From positions 12,619,522 to 12,633,021 of the forward strand of contig CM022668.1 in assembly GCA_012295275.1 (NCBI GenBank): DNA of 13,500 bases, in the 5' to 3' direction. A model generated the notes under the pieces. The model made no database searches. It was not told the origin of the DNA and saw only the letters and a program-made list of their open reading frames with translations. Below are positions 1 through 7,769 of this stretch, piece after piece. The translations under genes and the position numbers were made by a program. The DNA comes from Chrysomallon squamiferum. Its lineage: Eukaryota; Mollusca; Gastropoda; Neomphalida; Peltospiridae. Numbering within the stretch: position 1 is the first letter of the stretch; every line of letters starts with the position of its first letter.

Positions 1-12
1 TTTAAAAACAAT

Positions 13-14
13 TT

Positions 15-18
<4 letters not shown>
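13..18 (-). promoter_or_regulatory. Candidate polyadenylation signal AATAAA
   Basis: On the coding strand the stop codon is followed by a short TA run, 33 T and then AATAAAATTG. AATAAA sits about 50 nt past the stop. The cleavage site would be outside the window, and a longer 3' UTR using another signal is equally possible. Confidence 0.4.
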
Positions 19-55
<37 letters not shown>

Positions 56-60
56 TATAT
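19..60. repeat. A33 homopolymer plus short (AT)n
   Basis: Thirty-three consecutive A on the plus strand (T on the coding strand) next to atatatatata, all within the likely 3' UTR of the channel gene. Confidence 0.95.
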
Positions 61-67
61 AGTTTTA

Positions 68-852
68 TCACAGCTCAGTTATTTCTAAAACAACATCTTG
101 GCAAGAATCTGCGTGGTCATGTGACTCCTCTTCCTCACCGTCGCCGTCACGGCAACAGTCTCTGTTCCTCCCTTCCTCCAGCTGGTGTAAATGCACCATG
201 CCGTGGTGGTCTGGAATCAGAGGCTGGGAGGAACACTCGTTCAGTTCAGGGGTAATGGGCATACTGAGAGGAGATTTCGTTTCCAACAAGAGGCTGCCCG
301 ACTTCGACAAGGGAATGTTTCTTGTCACACCTGGCATGCACTCGTTAAAGCGATCGGACCTGTGAGCGTAAATGTCGGGAATTGGGAGACTGAGTCGGTG
401 CCTGGGAGAGCTACCTTTCAAGGGGAACAACTCCGCGCCGAAAACGTCTTTCTTCTGCTGCTGCTGCTGCTGCTGCTGCTTGAACGAGCCGTGCGAATGC
501 AGCGACACGCTGTCACCACTAGGTGGTGCCGATGCACCCAGATTGTCGCTGGCACAGCTGTGCAGACTTTGGCGCGAGCCGGTCGTGTTGTTGACCGAGT
601 CGAAATCGGACGAGTGACCGAAGAAAAACTGCGGCCGCCCGAAGGAATTGTTTGGCGAGCCCGGAGACTCTGTTGTCCCGGTCAACGATGCGAAGGCTTT
701 GAGGATTTTCTCCATGTTGTGGCCGATGGTTTTCATCTCGGATACGAGGATGTCCATGCGGTGTTCAAGGTGGTCGATGCTGTTGCGCGTGGATTCCACC
801 TCAACCTGCAGACTGTGAACCAGCACTGTCTCCTCCGACTTCTGACCGGAAA
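68..852 (-). CDS. Elk: ELK-type K+ channel, C-terminal exon with coiled coil (exon D, last)
   Basis: This is the terminal coding exon: 260 complete codons and a TGA at 70-68. The acceptor is tttgtttgtttcag, ending at 853. Its phase-1 entry matches exon C, with a split Val codon, then SGQKSEETVLVHSL. Exon residues 11 to 53 form a heptad coiled coil with V,L,V,T,I,L,M,L,M,I,M,I,F in the a/d positions (window 820-692). EAG-family channels often carry such a C-terminal assembly helix. It is followed by Ser/Pro-rich sequence (SPGSPNNS, SRQSLHSCASDN, SVSLHSHGS), a Q8 run encoded at 455-478, RHRLSLPIPD (compare the RRLSLP motif in the ERG tail), KSPLSMPITPEL, an acidic DGDGEEEE patch, and a final ITEL that fits a class I PDZ ligand (T-x-L). 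A second AG 11 nt into the exon (ending 842) would be phase 0 and does not fit the chosen exon C frame. Confidence 0.85.
455..478 (-). repeat. Coding (CAG)8 run, Q8
   Basis: Eight uninterrupted CTG on the plus strand are CAG on the coding strand and encode eight glutamines between FK and KKDVFG. The tract is pure, with no CAA interruptions, so it is a candidate length polymorphism. It also creates poly-Leu and poly-Cys in the antisense frames, which explains the antisense open stretches over exon D. Confidence 0.95.
692..820 (-). other. Heptad coiled-coil segment within exon D
   Basis: The reading is unbroken for six heptads: hydrophobic or small residues at every a and d position, with charged residues (E, R, D, H, K) between. 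Core residues in order are V, L, V, T, I, L, M, L, M, I, M, I, F. Methionines occupy three a positions. ELK, ERG and EAG channels have comparable C-terminal helices that support tetramer assembly; that role is inferred here. Confidence 0.75.
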
Positions 853-855
853 CTG

Positions 856-1403
856 AAACAAACAAACAAACAAACAAATAAATAAACAAACAAACAAATT
901 AACAAACAAATAAACAAATAAACAAACAAATAAATAAATAAACAAACAAATAAATAAATAAATAAATACGTAAACAAGGAAATAAATAAGCAAACAAATA
1001 AACAAATAAATAAATAAATAAACAGATAAACAAACAAATAAACAAATAAACAAACAAACAAATTAACAAACAAATAGATAAATAAATAAATAAACAAATA
1101 AACAAACAAATAAGTAAGTAAATAAATAAGTAAACAAGGAAATAAATAAGTAAATAGATAAATAAATAAAATAAATAAATAAAATAAAAATAAAAAAATA
1201 AATAAATATAAATAAATAAATAAATAAATAAGTAAATAAATAAATAAATAAAAAACAACAATATAAATAAATAAGTAAACAACAAAATAAATAAACAAGG
1301 TAATAAATAAATAAATAAATAAATAAAATAAATAAACAAGGAAATAAATAAATAAATAAGTAAGTAAATGAATAAGTAAGTAAGTAAGTAAATAATATAC
1401 ACA
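856..1403. repeat. Imperfect tetranucleotide tract (AAAC/AAAT/AAGT)n in the last intron
   Basis: About 550 bp is built almost wholly of AAAC, AAAT and AAGT units on the plus strand, so the coding strand is (TTTG/TTTA/TTAC)n. CAAG-containing variants recur. On the coding strand it runs directly into the last-exon acceptor, and the terminal TTTG units serve as its polypyrimidine-like tract. Period-4 units lacking stops give long low-complexity open stretches rich in L, F, I, Y and V, which are not genes. Confidence 0.95.
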
Positions 1404-1678
1404 TTGTTGACTAACAGCATCTCCTCTGACATCTGATCTGAAACTGTAATAATAATATAAAAATAACAAGAATAACTATATCATTACTACTACTTATAAT
1501 AATATAATAATAAAAATAACAAGAATAACTATATCAATACTACTAATAGTAATTATAATAATAATAATAATAACAGAATTTCTTAAACACAATTTTCAGT
1601 AGGTAACAGAAAATACTTGTAAATGAATGAAACAGTGACAACATGTATTTGTATCTTAATACTGGAATAGGTACCCCA
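1404..1678. repeat. AT-rich intron with a 53-bp direct duplication and (AAT)n
   Basis: A 25-bp block beginning aaaaataacaagaataac occurs identically at 1459-1483 and 1512-1536, offset 53 bp. It is followed by (ATA)n near 1555-1573. Nothing coding is seen. Confidence 0.85.
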
Positions 1679-1689
1679 TCACAGATCCC

Positions 1690-1820
1690 CACCCACACAC
1701 ATACCCCACACTGTATATGGATACACCCACACACTCACCACACCCACACCACATACACCTACACATATACCCCACATTGTATATGGATACACCCAGCCAC
1801 ACCCACACCACACCCATCCA
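1690..1820. repeat. CA/CCACAC-rich block with a 66-bp tandem duplication
   Basis: The segment beginning ataccccacactgtatatgg (1701) recurs with one change at 1767, offset 66 bp, within CCACACC-rich DNA just downstream of exon C on the coding strand. Confidence 0.85.
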
Positions 1821-1840
1821 CCTGTAAGTGATACTTTTAC

Positions 1841-2010
1841 CTTGTGTAAGAGTTGGCAGTGTTCGACAAGAACGAAGTTTTCCAGTTCGCGCTTGTCTGA
1901 TATGCGCCTTCGACCCGACGGACGATGTTCGACGTAACTCGGTCGATGTTGTCGGAGGTCGCTCGCGGGGTCGAGTAGGTATCGGGGGATCTTCCCTTGC
2001 AAACTCGGAT
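1841..2010 (-). CDS. Elk: ELK-type K+ channel, basic Ser/Thr/Pro linker exon (exon C)
   Basis: This is a 170-nt internal exon. The acceptor is strong (ttaatttttctag, ending 2011) and the donor is CACAAG|GTAAAAG at 1840. Exon B leaves at phase 2, so the first base completes an Arg codon and the frame reads SEFAREDPPIPTRPRERPPT and onward to SCRTLPTLTQ, leaving at phase 1. A different frame also stays open and is longer (it contains GKIPRYLLDP), but it does not match the phase of exons B or D, so I reject it. The product is a basic, Pro/Ser/Thr-rich segment expected to be a disordered cytoplasmic tail. It contains RRTSS, a PKA-type basic phosphosite pattern. About 20 CpG dinucleotides fall in the 170 nt, unusual for this window. 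No family domain is recognisable in this segment on its own; assignment rests on splice phase and position. Confidence 0.78.
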
Positions 2011-3240
2011 CTAGAAAAATTAATATACTGATATAATATTATTTATATAGGTATGTTTAAAATACTGTTTATTATATCCATAATATTTATTATTTTATAT
2101 ATTACTTATATATGTATACTGTATATATATATATATATGTGTATGTGTATATTTATATATATATATATGTATATATGTATGAATCTGTCTTTCTATATAT
2201 ATAAAGTATATATGTATAATGTATAAAATACTGTTTATTGTATCAGCACATTGTATAATATGGTGTGTCAATATCTTTATTTTTTTTCTTACCATTTACA
2301 TAATAATGTAATATTATATGTATATAGCTGTTGATAGTAATATTATTTGGTAATAATTATCTAATATTATACAAACCTCTATCAAATTTAATTAGTATTA
2401 TATATATAATATAGATAACACCAAAATGTATTCATACATATTTTAATTTTATATACATTAACCAACACATAAAAATACATGACAACACAACATAAATAAT
2501 GTATCCACTTAAATGAACATGTATTTTGCCTCTTCAGAATGGATTATTAAAAACTTTTTAATAAAATGTATTAGAAATTCATTAAATACAAAACTATTAT
2601 TAAATGCATTTTTATAATATTAATATTTTAAAAAAAATTCTACTAGCATATATATTGTATTTAATATAAAGACTAAACTTTTTATTATTTTTAAATTATT
2701 TTCTTTTTTTTTTTTAGTACTGACCAAAAATATTACAAATAATAATCTGTTTAAGTGTTTGCTTGTAATGCCACTGGTTTCAGGATCAATAAACATCAGA
2801 GGAACCCATGCAATATTAGAAATATCGACATCAAAGGTTACTGATTTTGAAACTGTATATAATTAAATTAATCAATTAATTAATTAATATTCCTTTCTGT
2901 TCATGGGGTTCCTTGCTGCCAGATCAACTGTTTTGATGTACCTCACAGTTCATAATAAAATCTATCTTCATGCTGTTTTAATACAGTACATGTAAAATTT
3001 CCTTGAAGCTATTTATTTTCTTATAGGAGTACATACAAAATGTTCCTTGCATTTAGTTTGATGATTTTGATAAAGTGTTAAAAATAAACCTTGCTGCTAT
3101 TGAACTCATTTTCATGAACGTCACCCATTGAAAACTCAGTCTGATATGGTCATGTGCCCATTTTAGAAAACTAATTAGTTTAGCATTTATCTAAAAATTA
3201 TTTTCTGTATTTCTACAAACTATATTAAATGTAGAAAATG
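2011..3240. other. AT-rich intron, upstream-most part of the 9.3 kb intron on window coordinates
   Basis: The coding-strand acceptor of exon C lies at 2011-2020. Next is a (TA)n/(TATATG)n region at about 2090-2220 and unremarkable AT-rich DNA, with an (ATTA)n patch near 2865-2890 and T runs near 2704-2716. I see no exon with splice signals in phase, and no RNA gene. Confidence 0.7.
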
Positions 3241-3252
3241 TAAAGAAGAAAG

Positions 3253-3276
3253 GACACACACACGCACACACACACT
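3253..3276. repeat. (CA)n microsatellite
   Basis: About twelve CA units with one CG interruption. Confidence 0.9.
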
Positions 3277-3870
3277 TTTTTAAATGTTGTGTATTAAAAA
3301 ACAAAATCTAATGTAATTCTAATTATAGAACATTTTATAAGTTAATAGCAATAGTATCCTATACCAACTTTGATCAGTTTAATTAATTAAAGAAATGTTA
3401 ATTTAATATATAATGTGACTTTTAAAATAATTCATAAAATTAAAGAGAACAGAGAAATTAGATGTGATTGATTCAGTCTTTCTATGACATTTGCTTTAAT
3501 AACAATTATGTAACATCCACTCGTTTCACATTCATCTAATTAACATAATTAAAATATAAGTAATTAATAAATTATAATATTTAAATTAATTTCATTATTA
3601 ATTTTAAAAAATTGTAATTAATTCTATTAATAATCATATAGTTTTTTCAAAATTTTAATAAATTAAAACAAATATATAATGATTAAATTCTGCATATTCA
3701 ATAATATTAAAAAATATATATATTAATAATAATAATAAATAAGTATGAGAAAAAGAAAAGAAAAAGTTATGTTCTACTATAGATAGGCATATTTAAACAG
3801 TTCTTCATGAAAGCATGCTAAAAAACCAAGAATCATATCTACTCAGCAACAAGAAAATATTACTTTATCA
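3277..3870. other. AT-rich intron, no feature seen
   Basis: Only AT-rich sequence and a short (AAT)n at about 3720-3740; no coding signal on either strand. Confidence 0.65.
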
Positions 3871-4365
3871 TACTCATCATCTACACCATCATTATTATTT
3901 TTACTGTGATTATCATCATTTTATTATAATCATTATCATTTTTAATAGTTATTATTTATATTTTAATTATTGTTATTATTATCATAATGATTATTGTTAT
4001 TATTATCACCGTTACTGTCATAACCATAGTTATTACTATTTTCATCAACATCAATTTTACTATTATCATAACTAAAATTATTAGTAATCATCAATTTTAT
4101 CATTTCATTATTACTGTTATTAATAATTATTACTTTTATCATCATCATCATCATCATCATCGCCATTTTCTGAATGAACTTTTAATTTATTACTATTAAA
4201 ATAATCATAATTACATCATCATCATCATCATCATCATAATTATCATATTTATTTCATTATCGTCATTTTAATTAATATCCCCATTACTATTATTACTCTC
4301 ATTATTATTATTATTATTATAATTATTATATTATTATTATCATCATCATTATCACCATTGTTACT
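3870..4365. repeat. (ATT/ATC)n trinucleotide tract
   Basis: Roughly 500 bp is dominated by ATT, ATC and CAT triplets, including pure CAT runs near 4139-4162 and 4216-4237. It yields poly-H, poly-I, poly-Y and poly-N/M open stretches in several frames, which are artefacts of the triplet period. Confidence 0.9.
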
Positions 4366-4670
4366 AAATATTTAATTTTTCTTCCACATTACCACTAGTT
4401 CTCTGATAATCTCAATCATCATTAATTATCATTATATTGTTTTTTAACTTTTTTTTTTTTTTTCTCTCTCGCAGTCTCTACAAAGAACCCTGAAGCCATG
4501 ATGTAAAAAGAAAGGAATAAATTAAAGTATCTACTGATACCTGCTTTCACTGGGTGGAGTTAACCATTTGCCTAGGGAAGAGTTGCAGAAAGACCGGCAT
4601 AATCTAATAATATCAAGCAAGGGAGTGAGTGAGTAGACAGTGAGCAGAGAGTGAGCAGTAAATTTGTTAG
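4366..4670. other. Intron block of higher complexity, no gene identified
   Basis: On the plus strand a T/C-rich tract ends in ctctctcgcag at 4474, resembling a splice acceptor, and is followed by only a short reading stretch and an aataaa at about 4516. A small (GAGT)n patch lies at 4621-4636. I find no supported exon on either strand. Confidence 0.5.
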
Positions 4671-5036
4671 GCTTGGTTACACACGATAGTGTGGTTACAG
4701 CATAGCTTGGTAAAAAGAAAATAATATGGTTACATTACCGCATGGTTATAGTATTGTAAGTGTAACAACGCGAAATGGTTACACACGTGGCTACAACAGG
4801 ATGGTTACGAGTATAATGTGGTTACAATACGGCATGCTTTCAGTATGGTGTGGTTACAATACGGCATGCTTTCAGTATGATATGGTTACATCGTAATATG
4901 GTTACAATACAGCATGCATATATGACACAGGATGGTTACAATATGGCATGGTTACATCAAGGCATGCTTACAGCTTAATAAGTTACAGAAAGACACGGTT
5001 ATAACAATGGTTACAGTTACAGCATGATGTGGTTAC
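4670..5036. repeat. Dispersed GGTTACA motif cluster
   Basis: About fifteen copies of GGTTA[CT], mostly tGGTTACA, are spread over 370 bp, often followed by atacggcatgc or preceded by catg. Two consecutive 32-bp units starting gtggttacaatacggcatgc (4818 and 4850) are almost identical. The spacing elsewhere is irregular (about 14 to 50 bp), so this looks like a decayed minisatellite. It is less AT-rich than its surroundings. Confidence 0.85.
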
Positions 5037-5134
5037 ATGATAACATTACCTCATTATTACAGCACAACAAACATAACCACAACACTACACTGGTTAAACA
5101 TTCAGAAATTTAATTAGCTCTTTTCCTTGTTTTT

Positions 5135-5137
<3 letters not shown>

Positions 5138-5165
<28 letters not shown>
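5138..5165. repeat. T28 homopolymer
   Basis: Twenty-eight consecutive T on the plus strand. It could be the A-tail of a minus-oriented retroposon, but no target-site duplication or recognisable body was found in 5166-5400. Confidence 0.9.
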
Positions 5166-6193
5166 GGATCGGTTGTGGATGTTTGTAAAAGCTATACCTG
5201 TCAAAAAAAGAGAGAGAATATTTTGGAGGACAACAAATAAGCAATTATCCAGAAGAAAAATAATAACACAACCAAAACCAAGCCACACAAGACAGTACTT
5301 TGTTACAGAACAGATGAATGAATGACTTTAACATAATTCTGTTTTTACAGAGGATGTGAAACAACATGAAGTCCAGAACAAACAAGGCAATAGGTAAGAA
5401 CATGAAGAATGTCTGTGACCCTCACTGCCAAAATAAGTCATACGGATACTTCAGAATTTTAATTTTTGTAATATTTTTGATTTTATCATTAGTTATTTAT
5501 AGTTTGGTTTGTTTTTAGATTTCTTAAGAGCATCAATTTTCATATCAAATTATCCCCGAACTAAATAAATCTGATTAGCAGTTCAAAAATAATTAATAAT
5601 TAACAGTTCAATATGTCTGCCTCTGAGCTATATTAAAGCAATATTTTTTCTCTTTTAATTGGAGTTATTAAATTTGGAAATGATTTTTTCAGAAAGATGT
5701 TTATTTTTATGAAAGTTAAAACTCATTACATATATATTTTTTAATCTGTGTTATACTGTGAACAGTATCAGTGTAACTCATTTTGATGGGGAGGGTCACA
5801 TTTTTTTTTCATGTCTTCAAATCGCAGATAGAGAAATGAAAAATAAAAGAGAAAGGCTTGTTCCCAGCTCAGTTTATCTAAGAAGGCTTCCAAGCGTTAC
5901 ATAAATACACACAACACAATGACAACACAAAATGTGTTACAAACACAACACACAGAAAACCACAGTCAAAAATGTTTCAAAATTTGACTGGATGATTTAT
6001 GTTAAATAGGAAAAGAATTAAAAAAATCTTCAACAGCAACCTGTGGTTTTTAAAATGAAAATTTCATTAATAAAATCTGATGTTAAGAAGAAGAAGAAAA
6101 TAAAAATAATTTATACAAGATGTGACGTTAAAGAAACAAGAACTATTTTCGTCATGACCTAATTATTGAATATATAAACACAACATTTATAAA
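5166..6193. other. Intron stretch, no gene identified
   Basis: Mixed AT-rich sequence. On the plus strand 5351-5393 is flanked by tgtttttacag and gtaagaac, an exon-like signature without evidence of a transcript. On the coding strand I see no in-phase exon; exons B and C already join in phase, so none is required. Confidence 0.5.
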
Positions 6194-6317
6194 AATTTAT
6201 TTAACTTCTTTGGAACATAATTAGAGAGAGAGAGAGAGAGCTATGTAAGTATTTTACCAAATCGGATATAACACTTTTCACTTTCTCGAATCATGTTCCA
6301 AAGAACTTAAATAAATT
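6194..6317. repeat. Inverted repeat, 29-bp arms with a 66-nt spacer
   Basis: Arm 6194-6222 (aatttatttaacttcttt...) is the reverse complement of 6289-6317 at 27 of 29 positions. The spacer begins with (GA)8-9. It may be a small MITE-like element or simply a foldback; no terminal target duplication is obvious. Confidence 0.85.
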
Positions 6318-6712
6318 ATTTGAAAATAATTCTTGCTTATTTTTAGTCACTTCTTGTAAATTTTGTATATGTCTGTATATCTCTGTACACTGAACAAAAT
6401 AACTTAGTGACCATGAAATATTTGTTCTGTTTGTTTTTAAATGGGGTGGTACTCTTAGCAAATAACTGTATGGTTGTCATAATTATAAAATTTATTAGTG
6501 ACAACAAAATTTCGTCCAAAATAATCTCATTTTTTTATGTCACTGATTCACATATTTACTGTCCCATAATTTTTTTGTTCAATATATACACACATACACA
6601 CATATCAGGTTGATTTGGCCCAAGCCCTGTGTCTTCTGCCATGCAATTCAGAGAGGCAATAGAGTACTGGTTATTAACAGGAAGTGAACAACACCGCACA
6701 CGCTTGGCAGAG
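6318..6712. other. Intron stretch, no gene identified
   Basis: AT-rich to about 6600 with a short CA/TA run near 6580-6604, then about 110 bp of noticeably higher GC (6606-6735) that may be the remnant of a mobile element. No domain or RNA fold was recognised. Confidence 0.5.
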
Positions 6713-6769
6713 CATTCTGGGTAAAACTGACAGCGTTTGGTTTTAAATTGTTTTTCAAAATGGATTCCA
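6713..6769 (-). repeat. Left arm of a diverged inverted pair (partner 7319-7400)
   Basis: Read on the minus strand, this segment (tggaatccatttt ... tttaaaaccaaacgctgtcag ... cagaatg) matches plus-strand 7319-7400 in order. The right copy carries extra T-rich and other insertions (82 against 57 nt). A further shared 11-mer, aacgctgtcag, also lies at 7492-7502. The two are likely copies of one repeat family in opposite orientation. Confidence 0.7.
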
Positions 6770-7318
6770 GATGTAAAATTTTTGATTTAAAATATATTTT
6801 TTTTTTATTATTACACACATCTTATAAGTTATGTATGTATTTTTGTGTATGTTTGTAGTCTTGAGGATTAAAAGATTGTTAAAAATATTAATATAAAATT
6901 AAATGTAAATAATTTAGTACAATAAATTTCAAAATTAATTAAATATTACTTTGTATAAATTTTGAAATTAAATAAAATATAATTAGATAAAAAGCATATT
7001 CTGCAATAAAGTATAGATTTAAAGATTCATTTATATAATAATAATAATAAAAATAAAAGTAATATATAGATAACTTCAGTAAACAGATTTAACAATATAT
7101 TACTCATATAAATTCATGTCAAACTATCTTTATTTATTTAACACTGCTATCAAATTTTCATAAACTATTTTAATAAAGTTTTTAACATTTTCAACTTATT
7201 ATCATGGTTTTTTTTTTTTTTTTTAATTATACTTACATATTTTTAAAAACATTTTTAACAGTTATAAACATTCTTTTAAATGCTTTTATCAAAATAATAT
7301 TTCCAAATAACCAGTAAA
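6770..7318. other. AT-rich intron between inverted arms, no feature seen
   Basis: Contains a T17 run near 7207-7224 and short AAT repeats near 7037-7050; nothing coding. Confidence 0.65.
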
Positions 7319-7400
7319 TGGAATCCATTTTATATTTTTCATTTTTTATTTTTTTTCAAATTTAAAACCAATAATGATAGCTGTTAGTTTTATCAGAATG
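7319..7400 (+). repeat. Right arm of the diverged inverted pair (partner 6713-6769)
   Basis: This is the plus-oriented member of the pair. It leads directly into the reverse-transcriptase-tail-like sequence beginning near 7395, so the pair may represent 3' regions of one retroelement family. Confidence 0.65.
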
Positions 7401-7690
7401 TTCCAGACAGATTTACAAAGGGACATCACTCTGTCCTATACCTCAAGCGCTCTGCCCTTGATTTGTGGAGTTTAGCCAGAAACTTCCAAACAACGCTGTC
7501 AGAGTTAAAAAAATACAAACAATTTTTAAACAGTAATAAAAAAAGTAAAGATTTTAAAAGAATAAAAAATGACCATAACACAATTTTTTATCATGGCATA
7601 TTTTATTTAGTTTGTGTATTAATACTTTTTGTTCTTGTTTTTTTTGTATTATTGGAAATAAATAAATAAATAAATAAATCAATAAATAAA
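7395..7690 (+). pseudogene. Probable 3' end of a degraded non-LTR retrotransposon (LINE)
   Basis: The plus frame reads RFTKGHHSVLYLKRSALDLW, then SLARNFQTTLSELKKYKQFL, a hydrophobic stretch, and a stop. LINE ORF2 proteins typically end with a pattern like apxLWNsLPxxixxxxsLxxFKxxLKxyL, and the W-S-L ... T-L-S-x-[LF]-K spacing resembles it. The stop is followed at once by (AAAT)n at 7655-7690, as at LINE 3' tails. No reverse transcriptase core is visible upstream, as expected for a 5'-truncated copy. It lies antisense to the channel gene. The call rests on a short motif and could be wrong. Confidence 0.45.
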
Positions 7691-7734
7691 ATACAATAAA
7701 CATATAAATTTTCAATGCTTTTATGTTTATACTT

Positions 7735-7736
<2 letters not shown>

Positions 7737-7768
<32 letters not shown>
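7737..7768. repeat. (AAT)n microsatellite
   Basis: About ten uninterrupted AAT units. Confidence 0.95.
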
Positions 7769-7769
7769 T

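Noticed and set aside
19-51. A33 as the poly-A tail of a plus-strand retroposon
   Set aside because: The sequence to its left is cut off by the window edge and there is no visible element body or target duplication; it lies in the channel's 3' UTR.
842-852. Using the acceptor at 842 with exon C in the RYLLDPASDL frame
   Set aside because: It is internally in phase, but that exon C frame needs a phase-1 entry while exon B leaves at phase 2.
191-856. Long plus-strand open frame over the last exon
   Set aside because: It is the antisense shadow of exon D; its poly-Leu comes from the CAG run. No splice or translation context supports it.
733-1469. Several long minus-strand open frames rich in L, F, I, Y
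   Set aside because: They are translations of the TTTR tetranucleotide tract in all frames, not membrane proteins.
1679-2002. Minus-strand 107-residue open frame including RYLLDPASDL and NFVLVEHCQLLHK
   Set aside because: It spans exon C in the wrong frame and reads into the CCACAC repeat. Phase with exons B and D requires another frame.
3815-4199. Open frames rich in H, Y, I, N, M
   Set aside because: Products of the ATT/ATC/CAT triplet tract.
4474-4520. Plus-strand acceptor, short ATG frame and AATAAA as a tiny terminal exon
   Set aside because: The reading frame is only a few codons and poly-T tracts followed by AG are expected by chance here; kept only as a weak part of the antisense finding.
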